In this document: in pieces, positions 15,466 through 22,987 of the stretch | Layout of the letters: each line of letters opens with the position of its first letter | How positions within the stretch are numbered: position 1 is the first letter of the stretch | From: Candidatus Latescibacterota bacterium | GTDB taxonomy: Bacteria > Latescibacterota > UBA2968 > UBA8231 | Assembly (NCBI GenBank): GCA_022826515.1 | Contig: JAJDUT010000002.1 | Span: 1 to 22,987 of the forward strand | Direction: 5' to 3' | DNA: 22,987 nucleotides | Position numbers and translations under genes: made by a program | Notes under the pieces: generated by a model | Database searches by the model: none | Told to the model about the DNA's origin: nothing | The model's input: only the letters and a program-made list of their open reading frames with translations

Positions 15466-16157
15466 GCACTCTTGCGCTCGTCGCTCAGCACCTCGCCATC
15501 GCGCAGCGTAACCACCCGCGAGGCGTACGAAATCACCAAGGGGTCGTGCGTCGAAAAAACAAAGGTCATGCCCATCTCGTCGCGGAGCCGCCGCATCATC
15601 TGCAAAAGCGCCTGTGCGTTGTCGCTATCGAGGTTGGCCGTCGGCTCGTCGGCCAACACCAAGCCCGGCCGCGAGGCCACGGCCCGCGCCACCGCCACCC
15701 GCTGCTGCTGGCCGCCCGACATCTGGCTGGGCCGCCGGTCGGCTAGCTCGCCTAGCCCCAGCTCAGCCAGCGTCTCCTCGGCTCGCGCCCGCCGCTTTTT
15801 GGGGTCCATGCCCTGCAACTCTAGCACGAATTCCACGTTCTCGCGCGCCGTCAACACCGGCACCAGATTGTAGGCTTGGAACACAAAGCCCAAGGATCGA
15901 AGCCGCAGTTCGGCCCGTTCACTGCGGCTCAGCGGCCCCAAGTCGCGGCCAAAAAGCACAATGCGACCGCCGGTGGGCACGTCGAGCGCACCGATTAGAT
16001 TGAGCAGCGTCGTCTTGCCGCTGCCGCTCGGTCCGACAATGGCCATGAACTCCCCGCTGCCGATTTCGAGGTCTATGCCGCGCAGAGCCTCCACGGCAAT
16101 ATCGCCCGTCCGAAATACCTTTTTCACATCTTGAGCGGCTACTAGCATCTCGTCCAT
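15456..16157 (-). CDS. ABC transporter ATP-binding protein, LolD/MacB type
   Basis: A 233-residue ATPase with all motifs intact: Walker A GPSGSGKT (42-49), Q-loop FVFQAYNLVP (91-100), signature MSGGQQQRVAVARA (146-159), Walker B LVLADEPTANLD (166-177) and H-loop STHD (His204). Length and the 'QAYNLVPVLTARENVE' stretch fit the LolD/FtsE/MacB clade that partners FtsX-like permeases. ATG 16157 is used because it falls two bases after the upstream permease stop; ATG 16148 is a possible alternative. A longer frame to 16280 would overlap the permease coding sequence. It energises the two adjacent permeases from the cytoplasmic side. Confidence 0.95.
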   Translation of the reverse strand: MDEMLVAAQDVKKVFRTGDIAVEALRGIDLEIGSGEFMAIVGPSGSGKTTLLNLIGALDVPTGGRIVLFGRDLGPLSRSERAELRLRSLGFVFQAYNLVPVLTARENVEFVLELQGMDPKKRRARAEETLAELGLGELADRRPSQMSGGQQQRVAVARAVASRPGLVLADEPTANLDSDNAQALLQMMRRLRDEMGMTFVFSTHDPLVISYASRVVTLRDGEVLSDERKSACG

Positions 16158-16159
16158 AA

Positions 16160-17422
16160 TCACGCATCCCGCTGGCTCAGAGCCGCCGCTGGATCCAAGC
16201 GCGTGGCAGACCAAGCCGGATAAAGCGCGGCCAACAGCGTCGCACAAAGTCCCAAGCCGAAGGCGTAGGGCAGCATCCACAGCCCCATGTCAGCGTAGAT
16301 TATCGGGTCGAAGAAAACGCCCATGACCGTCATCTCGTCGCCCATCATCGCGGAAAAATCAATCCCCGCCGTCGCCGTGTGCCAAACGAGCGGCCACGCC
16401 AGCAACAGGCCCAAGAGCGCCCCGAGCGCGCCCATGAACACGGCCTCGAAAAGCACCAAGCCCACCAGCTTGCGTTCTCCTAATCCCAGCGCCATCAGCA
16501 CGGCAAATTCGCGCCTCCTTTCCAGCATGGCCGTCAGTTGGGCACTCGTCACGCCCAAAATTACCACCGCGGCCACAACCACAATAAAAAAGCTGGAAAA
16601 GGCCCGGTCGGCCGCCTCGTCTCCGCCCATCGCCGGCAGCACTTCGCGCCACGTGAGCACTTCGTCGCCCTGCACCCGCTGCGCCAGCTCGGCCGAGAGC
16701 GCAGCCACCTGTTGCGGGTCCGCAAAGGCTACCGACACCTCGGCCACGCCCTTCAGGCCCGTCAGCTTCTCGACATCGGCGAGCATCGCATGGCAGATGG
16801 TCTCGTCAATCGTGCGGCTACCGGTGGATACGATCCCGACGATTCGCAACATCGCGTACTCCATCTCCCCGTCGGCGCGCGTTAGCGTCAACAACAAATC
16901 ATCCCCCAACTCTACGTCCAAGCGCTCGACGAGAGCCTTGCCGACGACCACTGCGCCCTCGTCACCCGCTTGCAAGTAACGCCCCTCGCCAATGGTGCGC
17001 ACCAGCCTGTTGAGCTGCGGCTCGGCGGCTGGATCTACGCCCAAAAGCTGGACGCCCGCCACCCGCGTACCAAAAGCCAACAGGCCCTGCGCTCGCACGT
17101 GGGGAGCTACTACGGCTACACCTTCGACACCACGCACAGCTTTGAGCGCTGCCGCCGAATCCTGCAAGCGCAGCTCGTCGCGTCGGCTCTGCTCCCAGCC
17201 TGCGGGCGCAATCCGCAGGTGGCCGTACCCGCTCTGGGAAATGGCCTGCACCCGCATGGTTTGGCCGCCGCGCATAAAGGCCGTGGCAAACAGCGCAATC
17301 GCGCATCCCAGCCCCACGCCCAAGACGGACAGGCCCGTCCGGCGGCGACTGCGCCCCAGCGAGCGCAAGGCGTATCGGATCGACAGATTTCCGCTCGACT
17401 CGACTGAGCTTGCCGAAGTCAC
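16160..17422 (-). CDS. FtsX-family ABC transporter permease (LolC/E-like)
   Basis: A 420-residue inner-membrane permease of the MacB/LolC/E topology. One N-terminal helix (about 31-51, GLSVLGVGLGCAIALFATAF) is followed by a large periplasmic MacB_PCD-like domain (about 55-270). Three C-terminal helices follow (about 275-297, 319-347 and 384-411), with the ERRREFAVLMALGLGERKL coupling-helix region at 302-320. 'RREFAVLMALG' is the classic FtsX cytoplasmic motif. Its start overlaps the preceding permease stop by four bases. It would work with the second permease as a heterodimer and with the downstream ATPase. Confidence 0.93.
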   Translation of the reverse strand: MTSASSVESSGNLSIRYALRSLGRSRRRTGLSVLGVGLGCAIALFATAFMRGGQTMRVQAISQSGYGHLRIAPAGWEQSRRDELRLQDSAAALKAVRGVEGVAVVAPHVRAQGLLAFGTRVAGVQLLGVDPAAEPQLNRLVRTIGEGRYLQAGDEGAVVVGKALVERLDVELGDDLLLTLTRADGEMEYAMLRIVGIVSTGSRTIDETICHAMLADVEKLTGLKGVAEVSVAFADPQQVAALSAELAQRVQGDEVLTWREVLPAMGGDEAADRAFSSFFIVVVAAVVILGVTSAQLTAMLERRREFAVLMALGLGERKLVGLVLFEAVFMGALGALLGLLLAWPLVWHTATAGIDFSAMMGDEMTVMGVFFDPIIYADMGLWMLPYAFGLGLCATLLAALYPAWSATRLDPAAALSQRDA

Positions 17423-18657
17423 GTCCGCATCGCCTCCACCGGCTCCAGCCGCGCCACGTGCAGCAGCGGCCAGACGCAGGCCGAAAGAGCCGTCACCAGC
17501 ACGGCCGACACGCCCGCCAAGACATCGGATCCACGCACCTCGGGATAAACCCGCGAGGCTATCTGCACACCTTGGAAGCCCATTTCAAAGGATTCCTCAC
17601 CACCTAACTCAGCGAGGTCAAAACCCGATCCAGCCGTCAACGCCGCAAAACACGCGCCCAGTGCAGTCCCCAGCAACACCCCCAACGCACCCAACAGCAC
17701 GGCCTCGGTCGCCACCATCCGAAAGAGTCGGCCCGGATTCGCGCCCAACGCCAGCAACATCCCCAACTCGCGGCGGCGCTCAAACGTGGACATCATCATG
17801 GTATTGGCAATGCCGGCGATGGACGCCAAGCAGACGATCCCCAAAACCACGAGCGAATACACGTCCATTAGCTTGATCATCCCGGCTAGCTGCGGTATGA
17901 CCTCGTGCCAGCGCTTGATTTCCGTCCCTTGCAGTGCAGGCTGCGCGCCGAGCGAGTCTGCGGCCTGATCTATCTGCTCGGCCTCGTGTAAGCGGACGGC
18001 AATCTCGTGCGCTTCGTCATCCATTCTCAGGAGTGCCTGCGCGTCTTGCAGCCCGGCGACGATGCCAGTGCTGTTGACGAGCTCGACCGGCGATTCGACA
18101 ACCGCCGCCACCTCGTACAGCGCGCTGGCAATAGAGCCGTCAATATCTTGGCCCACCACGGCCAGTTCGGCCCCAGCCTCAATCCCGTGCTGTCGCGCCA
18201 AGCCCTTCCCCACCAGCACTCGACCGTCTCCCAAGAGGCCGGCCAACTGTTCGCTGCCCAATAGGCCGTCCGCGACCCCTTCTAGCGCCGGATCGGCACC
18301 TACTACCATCCCGACAAAACCTTCCTCGTCCAGCGCGGCCAACACCGGCGCGTAAATCCTCGGCACGGCCCGCGCCACTTGCGACTGCCCGCGAATCGCC
18401 GCCAGCATGGCCTCGACGTCGCTTAGCGTCTGATCGACGGCTCGCTCCTCGCGCCAGCCCGGTGCCACGATCTGCACGTGGCCCACCAAAGGGCCGGTCA
18501 CTGAATCGAAATAGTGATCGGCATAACCGCGCATGATTCCGGCCGTGGCCAAGAAGGCAAACTGCCCTAGCCCTATTGCCGCTATCGCCAAGGCCGAGCG
18601 CTTGCGGTTGCGGCCCAAGCCGCGCCAAGCTAGGCGGAGCGTGCTGTTTTCGGCCAT
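17419..18657 (-). CDS. FtsX-family ABC transporter permease (LolC/E-like)
   Basis: A 412-residue inner-membrane permease with the same four-helix plan as its neighbour. Helix 1 is SALAIAAIGLGQFAFLATAG (21-40). A large periplasmic domain follows. A MDVYSLVVLGIVCLASIAGI helix and the coupling motif ERRRELGMLLALGANPGRL come next, then two C-terminal helices. It begins one base after the LolA-like gene stop and overlaps the second permease by four bases. The two permeases are diverged, consistent with a LolC/LolE-like heterodimer rather than recent duplication. It probably extracts a lipidated or hydrophobic cargo from the inner membrane and passes it to the periplasmic carrier. Confidence 0.93.
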   Translation of the reverse strand: MAENSTLRLAWRGLGRNRKRSALAIAAIGLGQFAFLATAGIMRGYADHYFDSVTGPLVGHVQIVAPGWREERAVDQTLSDVEAMLAAIRGQSQVARAVPRIYAPVLAALDEEGFVGMVVGADPALEGVADGLLGSEQLAGLLGDGRVLVGKGLARQHGIEAGAELAVVGQDIDGSIASALYEVAAVVESPVELVNSTGIVAGLQDAQALLRMDDEAHEIAVRLHEAEQIDQAADSLGAQPALQGTEIKRWHEVIPQLAGMIKLMDVYSLVVLGIVCLASIAGIANTMMMSTFERRRELGMLLALGANPGRLFRMVATEAVLLGALGVLLGTALGACFAALTAGSGFDLAELGGEESFEMGFQGVQIASRVYPEVRGSDVLAGVSAVLVTALSACVWPLLHVARLEPVEAMRT

Positions 18658-18658
18658 C

Positions 18659-19417
18659 CTAGCGCCTGCGCTCCAACTGAGCCAAGCTAAAGAGGCTCTC
18701 GTCCAGCTCGACGTCGAATTCTACGTGCAAATAGGTCATCACCGTGCGCCGACCCTTCTCGCGCTCGGGCACAATCACAATCCGGGTGGGGATCAGCCGC
18801 TCTCCCATCTTTTTGATCTCTTCAAGCTGCATCGTGCGCGAGAGCCGCCCCTTGCGGTCGTAGTAGCGCACGAGTATGGGCAACTGTTCTACCTGCGCGA
18901 AGACGACCTCCACCCGCTCCCACAAACCCGGCACCTCGGGCTTGGCTGTGAGATCCACCTGCCAGCCGGGCGGCTCCTCGCTGGGGTTGATCCCTGCAAT
19001 CTCATAGTCATGAGCGTATGACGACTCGCGCACCAAGTCGTCGTTGGTCAGGTCGCTGCCCATCCACGCGCCCATCATCAGCGCGGGCGGCACGCGGATC
19101 GTGCGCGAGATTTTGGGCAAGTAGTTCCACAGATTGCTGCCGACCCGCAGCGTGGCCGTGCCAGCGTCGCGGGCGGGCGCGTCAATGACCACTAGCGCCT
19201 TGTCTTCGCCTTGGCTCCAAGAGCGCATCTGCATCGTCCGCACCTTATTGGGGCGCTCGACCTTAATCTCGATCCGCGCCGCCGTGCCCGCAGAGCGGTA
19301 CAGCTCATCGAACTGCTCCAATAGGGCCTGAGCCGCAGGCACGGCGTCTTGCGCCGCACTTGGAGCTACGCAAAGCACCGGCAGCACGAGCAAGAGACCG
19401 AGCCGACCTGTATTCAT
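18659..19417 (-). CDS. Outer-membrane lipoprotein-sorting protein (LolA-like, PF17131-type)
   Basis: A 252-residue periplasmic protein. ATG 19417 is chosen because GAGGAAGG sits five bases upstream and a signal peptide follows immediately (MNTGRLGLLLVLPVLCVAPSA); a longer frame to 19537 lacks support. The hallmark region SNLWNYLPKISRTIRVPPA (94-112) then MMGAWMGSDLTNDDLV (114-129) identifies the LolA-like 'outer membrane lipoprotein-sorting' family (COG2834/PF17131). The remainder is a half-barrel of antiparallel strands. No lipobox is visible, so it should be soluble. It is the first gene of the transporter operon and would ferry hydrophobic cargo from the permeases to the outer membrane. 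Confidence 0.92.
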   Translation of the reverse strand: MNTGRLGLLLVLPVLCVAPSAAQDAVPAAQALLEQFDELYRSAGTAARIEIKVERPNKVRTMQMRSWSQGEDKALVVIDAPARDAGTATLRVGSNLWNYLPKISRTIRVPPALMMGAWMGSDLTNDDLVRESSYAHDYEIAGINPSEEPPGWQVDLTAKPEVPGLWERVEVVFAQVEQLPILVRYYDRKGRLSRTMQLEEIKKMGERLIPTRIVIVPEREKGRRTVMTYLHVEFDVELDESLFSLAQLERRR

Positions 19418-19592
19418 GTTCGCCTTCCTCGCAATGGCTGCGTCTGGTAGTTGCTCCTTTATTAAACTATTCCGCCGCAACAGGTCAGCCAAGCGAATCG
19501 TCTGCGCCCGACCGCAGCGCGAGTCTTTATTCAACAACTAATGTTACTCAGTTTTTACCGTCTGCGGCTTCCTGCCGTTGCTGTCCCCCGGC

Positions 19593-19619
19593 GTCATTCC
19601 CGCAAAAACGGGAACCCAG
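19593..19619. repeat. REP-like palindrome (TTCCCG...CGGGAA)
   Basis: Arms TTCCCG (19597-19602) and CGGGAA (19609-19614) flank CAAAAA, in a context very like the widely dispersed 'CATTCCCGCGAAAGCGGGAATCC' intergenic repeat. It lies in the spacer between the frameshifted FN3 protein gene and the transporter operon. The rest of the spacer (19418-19643) shows no clear gene. Confidence 0.65.
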
Positions 19620-19643
19620 CCTTTGAAAAACTTTTTGTTCTTT

Positions 19644-20996
19644 TTATCGGCCTGTGCTGGTATGCGGCGGCTTGTTCGCATCGCTGGCGTCCCAGCGCGT
19701 TGCGCCCGCACGTCTTGATGGGGCATTCAAAGGGGTGTGTTCTCTGCTGGCGTTGGCTCGACAACCTCCGTTCGCGCTGCCACTTGTGCGACTGCTCCCG
19801 CACCAGCCGGATTGGCCGCCCGCACTGCAAACGCATACTCTACGCCATTTGCCAGTCGTTCTATTATATGACCACGCGCCCCACACCGGACGACCGCGCC
19901 ATTCATAGCGCGTCAGCACCGGCCCGGCGGTCGCTGCCGCCGACCATTCCAATGCCACCCAGCCATCGCCCGCTACCGCCTGCAACCGCTCCGGCGCAAG
20001 AATGCGACCCGGCGTAGCTATGCCCCACGCCGCACCGCTGGCTCTGCCTTCACTGATCGCCCGCACCGCTATGGCATACGTATGCCCATGCCGCAACCCG
20101 CCGACGGAAAACGAAGAAGACGCTCCCGTAACGAACTCTTGGGCTGAGGCTGCGGCGAGCGGTTCGCCCGCAGCCTCAGCCGAGCCGTCGAAGCCCGCCA
20201 CCACCGGCGCAGCTACGCCCGCCGACGTCCAATCCAACAGCCGATCAGCCCCTTCGTAGAGTTGGTATTCATAGCCGGTCACATCAGACGCTGGCTTGCC
20301 CACCAAAACGTGCAGCCGACCCGACGTCGCCATCGCCGACCACGCGCCAGCATACACCGATACCGTCGGCGGCTCCAGCGGCTCCGGCACCTGCGACTCT
20401 ATGGGGCGCTTACTCGCGTTGAACACGTCGCGCAGGTGATGGACCACCCCGCGCACGGCCCAACTCACCACGCCTTTGTAGAAGTCGATCATCGCCCACA
20501 CCATCCGACCCACATACTCGGCTTGGGTGGTGGAGCGCATCTGTTCGGGCGCGGCGATCTCGGGCATGGGGTCGGCCTCGGCTACATCAACCACCTGTAC
20601 GCGCACCGGATAGGGGGTGGCCAAGGCGGGTGGGCCGGGCGCGGTGGCGACTACGGTCACTTGATAGTCGTTGTCGGTGGGAGGAACATCGGCGGGTTGT
20701 TCGTAGTCGGGGATAGCCCGAAATAACAGCGTCATCGTCTGGTGTTCGGCGTCGGTGGTGAAGGTGAACGCTTCGGCATCGCGTCCGGCCAGCGACCAGA
20801 TAATGGAATTGCCTTGAGTATTACAGGCGACATAAGTGGCGACCGGCTCGGAACTGTTTTCGGCCACCGTGATACGCTCAAGGCCGACGATCCTCGGCGG
20901 GTTATTCATGGCCGGGTCGTCGGCTGCGAGTGCGGCTGCGGCGGCGATCAAGGAGGGCAGCACCAGCCAGAGCAAGCGCCTTTTCTTCCTTTTCAT
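19644..20996 (-). CDS. Secreted cadherin-like/FN3 protein with C-terminal frameshift
   Basis: A 450-codon frame with signal peptide (MKRKKRRLLWLVLPSLIAAA). A cadherin-like repeat spans about 33-138, with IIWSLAGRDAEAF, DNDYQVTVVAT and a VTVAENSSEP-like start. A short hydrophobic helix (RMVWAMIDFYKGVVSWAVRG) lies near 163-182. One FN3-like domain covers about 205-330, and a second begins near 333. After about residue 371 the frame becomes cysteine/basic-rich and domain-free. A +1 shift at the four-base C run on the plus strand (19879-19882) restores the missing FN3 end, including VEYAFAVRAANPAGAG, and then stops at 19727-19729. The listed end is the unshifted stop. AGGA precedes the ATG. Confidence 0.8.
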   Translation of the reverse strand: MKRKKRRLLWLVLPSLIAAAAALAADDPAMNNPPRIVGLERITVAENSSEPVATYVACNTQGNSIIWSLAGRDAEAFTFTTDAEHQTMTLLFRAIPDYEQPADVPPTDNDYQVTVVATAPGPPALATPYPVRVQVVDVAEADPMPEIAAPEQMRSTTQAEYVGRMVWAMIDFYKGVVSWAVRGVVHHLRDVFNASKRPIESQVPEPLEPPTVSVYAGAWSAMATSGRLHVLVGKPASDVTGYEYQLYEGADRLLDWTSAGVAAPVVAGFDGSAEAAGEPLAAASAQEFVTGASSSFSVGGLRHGHTYAIAVRAISEGRASGAAWGIATPGRILAPERLQAVAGDGWVALEWSAAATAGPVLTRYEWRGRPVWGAWSYNRTTGKWRRVCVCSAGGQSGWCGSSRTSGSANGGCRANASREHTPLNAPSRRAGATRWDASDANKPPHTSTGR

Positions 20997-21016
20997 GGTT
21001 GGTTTTCCTTGTGGTA

Positions 21017-21048
21017 GGGGCTGGCCTTCTCCGTCGAAGGCCAGCCCC
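21017..21048. terminator. 13-bp GC-rich hairpin between two surface-protein genes
   Basis: Perfect arms GGGGCTGGCCTTC (21017-21029) and GAAGGCCAGCCCC (21036-21048) surround a six-base loop. It lies just past the stop of the giant FN3/Calx-beta gene and before the ribosome site of the next. No U-tract follows on the minus strand, so it may be an attenuating or mRNA-stabilising hairpin rather than a standard intrinsic terminator. Confidence 0.5.
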
Positions 21049-21054
21049 AGGGGG

Positions 21055-22987
21055 TTACGTGCTCCGGTGGCGGACGTTCAGTTGCAGCGAATAGGTGTCG
21101 ATATCGCCATCGGTGTCGCGCACCGTCCACGTAATCCCACACGCACCGGCCTTACTCGGCGCACCACTGACCGACGAAGCAGTCACTGTCAAGCCTGAAC
21201 ACGATCCGCTGACCGAGTAACGCAACGTGCCGTTGCCACCACTAGCCGAAGGCCGCGTAAAGCTAAAATACTGACCTACCGTCGCTGATCGGGACGCGCC
21301 CGACGAGGCAAAGGCTGGCGTGGTATCGGCGGCAACGGAGATTTGCAGCGAATAGGTGTCGGTATCGCCGTCGCTATCGCGCACCGTCCACGTTATTCCA
21401 CATTGGCCGGACGCACTCGGACGGCCACTAACAGATGAAGACGTAACGGTCAAGCCCGCACACGAGCCGCTGACCGAGTAGCGTAGCGTGCCGTTGCCAC
21501 CGCTGGCCGAAGGCCGCGTAAAACTGAAATACTGACCCGTGAGGGCGTCGCGGGACGTACCCGACGAAGCAAACGACGGCGCAGTGTCGGCGACCACGTT
21601 CAGTTGCAACAAATAGGTATCGCTATCGCCATCGGTGTCGCGCACCGTCCATTTAATCCCACATCGGCCGGACGCACTCGGACGGCCACTAACTGACGAA
21701 GCCGTAGCCGTCAAGCCTGCACACGAACCGCTGACCGAGTAGCGCAACGTGCCGTTGCCACCGCTGGCCGAAGGCCGCGTAAAGCTAAAATACTGACCCG
21801 TGAGGGCGTCGCGGGACATGCCCGACGAGGCAAACGAAGGGGCCGTATCAGCGGCGACGGAGATCTGCAGCAAATAGCTATCGCTATCGCCATCGGCATC
21901 GCGCACCGTCCACGTTATCCCACACTGGCCGGACGTACTCGGACGGCCACTGACCGACGAGGACGTAACGGTCAAGCCCGCACACGAGCCGCTGACCGAG
22001 TAGCGCAGCGTGCCGTTGCCACCGCTGGCCGAAGGCCGCGTAAAGCTGAAATAGTACCCGACGATAGCGTCTCGTGCTATGCCCGACGGCGAAAACACCG
22101 GCCTAGTGTCTGCATCGTCGTCGCGCAGCGTCACCGTTGCCTGCCGCGTCGTACCGACTACGACCCCCGGCGGCAGCGTCCCAAACGACAGTGACACCGT
22201 CTCGTCGTCGCTATCGGCATCCTCGTTGGCCGTGATACGAAACGACTGCGACGTTTCGTTCGCCGCAAATACCACCGCCCCCGCGCTCAGCCCCGCCACC
22301 GTGTAATCGCCCGCTTCCGTGCCCTTATCGGCCGCCACCACCACCGGAATGCGCACGGTCTGCGACGGCGACGGCGACAGCCCCACCGACACCTTGACCG
22401 CCTCCCCGCCTTCGGTGGCTTGATACGACGCAGCCCCAAACGACACCGCTATCGTCGCAGCCTGCGGCGTTGCTTTCTGCGACGATGAGGCCCCGGCCCC
22501 CACGCCGTTGACCGCCCGCACGGCGAACTCATACTCAGTGCCATTGGTTAGCCCTGTTACCGTCGTATCGCGGGCGGTGCTGCCGCCCGGCACGGCCGAC
22601 CATCCCGGCCAACCATGCCCCGACGCCGCCACCCGTCCCTGTATCTCATAGCGCACAATCGCCGAACCATTCGACGACGCAGCCGTCCAATTCAACACCA
22701 CTTGCCCATCCCCGCCCGATGCGGTAAGGGCCGGTGCCCTCGGAGGACCCGCTGGTGTGGCCGAAACCACCGCGGAACTGGCTACCGAAATGCCTTGGCT
22801 ATCCACGGCCTGCGCTTGAAACTGATACGATTCGCCATTAGTCAGCCCTGTGATCGTCGTATCGCGGGTGGTGCTACCCCCGGGCACCGCCGACCAACGC
22901 GACCAGTCCTGACCCGCATCGGAAATCCGCTGCCGCACCTGATATGCGTGGACAGAGACGCTGTTGGCCGGAGCCGTCCAACCCAAC
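21055..22987 (-). CDS. Large FN3 / Calx-beta / tandem-repeat surface protein, 5' end beyond window
   Basis: The frame is open through the right edge, so the N-terminus is missing and no start is assigned; 643 or more residues are visible. In order they are: two FN3 domains (about 1-83 and 84-172, each with 'W..VPGGSTxRDTTxTGLTNG' and a 'YxFxxxAVxxxG' strand); one Calx-beta domain (about 174-290, with AGDYTVAG and DSDDETVSLSF); and four tandem 87-residue repeats to the end. Each repeat contains GQYFSFTRPSASGGNGTLRY or a close variant, paired cysteines (SGSCAGL ... CGITW) and a DGDxDTY strand. The C-terminus is a short basic tail (RHRST) without a recognisable anchor. It is probably an extracellular adhesin or matrix protein. 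The next gene starts 58 bases downstream on the same strand. Confidence 0.9.
   Translation of the reverse strand, partial: LGWTAPANSVSVHAYQVRQRISDAGQDWSRWSAVPGGSTTRDTTITGLTNGESYQFQAQAVDSQGISVASSAVVSATPAGPPRAPALTASGGDGQVVLNWTAASSNGSAIVRYEIQGRVAASGHGWPGWSAVPGGSTARDTTVTGLTNGTEYEFAVRAVNGVGAGASSSQKATPQAATIAVSFGAASYQATEGGEAVKVSVGLSPSPSQTVRIPVVVAADKGTEAGDYTVAGLSAGAVVFAANETSQSFRITANEDADSDDETVSLSFGTLPPGVVVGTTRQATVTLRDDDADTRPVFSPSGIARDAIVGYYFSFTRPSASGGNGTLRYSVSGSCAGLTVTSSSVSGRPSTSGQCGITWTVRDADGDSDSYLLQISVAADTAPSFASSGMSRDALTGQYFSFTRPSASGGNGTLRYSVSGSCAGLTATASSVSGRPSASGRCGIKWTVRDTDGDSDTYLLQLNVVADTAPSFASSGTSRDALTGQYFSFTRPSASGGNGTLRYSVSGSCAGLTVTSSSVSGRPSASGQCGITWTVRDSDGDTDTYSLQISVAADTTPAFASSGASRSATVGQYFSFTRPSASGGNGTLRYSVSGSCSGLTVTASSVSGAPSKAGACGITWTVRDTDGDIDTYSLQLNVRHRST
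21070..22113 (-). repeat. Four tandem 261-bp coding repeats
   Basis: The motif AAGGCCGCG recurs at 21249, 21510, 21771 and 22032, exactly 261 bp apart, so the unit is 87 codons. The copies are very alike in DNA as well as in protein, pointing to recent duplication or ongoing gene conversion. The first unit in protein order (near 22113) is the most diverged at its beginning, and the last one at its end. Confidence 0.9.

Noticed and set aside
16323..16979. 218-codon plus-strand open frame opposite the FtsX permease
   Set aside because: Low-complexity serine/threonine/alanine content and complete overlap with a well-supported permease gene.
19644..19726. Last part of the cadherin/FN3 frame as genuine coding sequence
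   Set aside because: It lies past the restored-frame stop, and its residues have no domain character.
1..22987. CRISPR arrays, rRNA or tRNA genes, replication origin
   Set aside because: No regularly spaced short repeats, cloverleaf-like sequences, rRNA stretches or DnaA-box clusters were recognised by eye.

Overview
The window comes from a Gram-negative bacterium. It encodes a LolA-like periplasmic carrier, an outer-membrane beta-barrel and several Sec-type exported surface proteins. The mix of phytanoyl-CoA-dioxygenase (PhyH) paralogues, Gfo/Idh/MocA and Ldh2 oxidoreductases, DUF1015, TIM-barrel sugar isomerase, sulfotransferase, toxin-antitoxin modules and large FN3/Calx-beta proteins resembles uncultured marine or host-associated lineages such as Poribacteria or Latescibacterota. 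That placement is inference from gene content; there is no rRNA or marker gene here.

Layout. 1-2636 (minus) is the N-terminal 878 codons of a secreted Calx-beta/putative-Ig protein that runs off the left edge, preceded by a hairpin-rich leader (about 2690-2980). 3224-3430 (plus) is a small coiled-coil/one-TM protein. 7483-3471 (minus) reads higB-higA-phyH-gfo/idh-ldh2 with short gaps, so a toxin-antitoxin pair heads a likely catabolic operon. A palindromic repeat flanked by 11-bp direct repeats sits between phyH and gfo/idh. 7648-9608 (plus) holds two more PhyH enzymes. 12482-9615 (minus) is a tightly coupled sulfotransferase / sugar isomerase-epimerase / DUF1015 operon. 12568-13884 (plus) carries a 27-bp direct repeat, a sigma-54-like promoter and an Rpn-type PD-(D/E)XK nuclease. 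It is followed by a VapB-like antitoxin whose C-terminus looks like the residual tail of a deleted VapC toxin.

19417-14248 (minus) is an overlapping five-gene envelope-transport operon: LolA-like carrier, two FtsX permeases, a LolD/MacB-type ATPase and an outer-membrane beta-barrel. The right end (minus) holds a cadherin/FN3 secreted protein with an apparent frameshift near its C-terminus. Upstream of it lies the C-terminal part of a giant FN3/Calx-beta protein with four tandem 87-residue repeats.

How the genes work together. The PhyH enzymes (Fe(II)/2-oxoglutarate oxygenases), Gfo/Idh, Ldh2 and isomerase suggest oxidative processing of small organic acids, sugars or modified lipids of unknown identity. 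The Lol-like operon looks like a complete inner-to-outer-membrane delivery route, and the end genes encode adhesin-like surface proteins. The strongest second-look items are the Lol-like operon with its own beta-barrel, the VapB-VapC deletion scar, the probably leaderless higBA promoter with a palindrome in its spacer, and the frameshift at 19879-19882.
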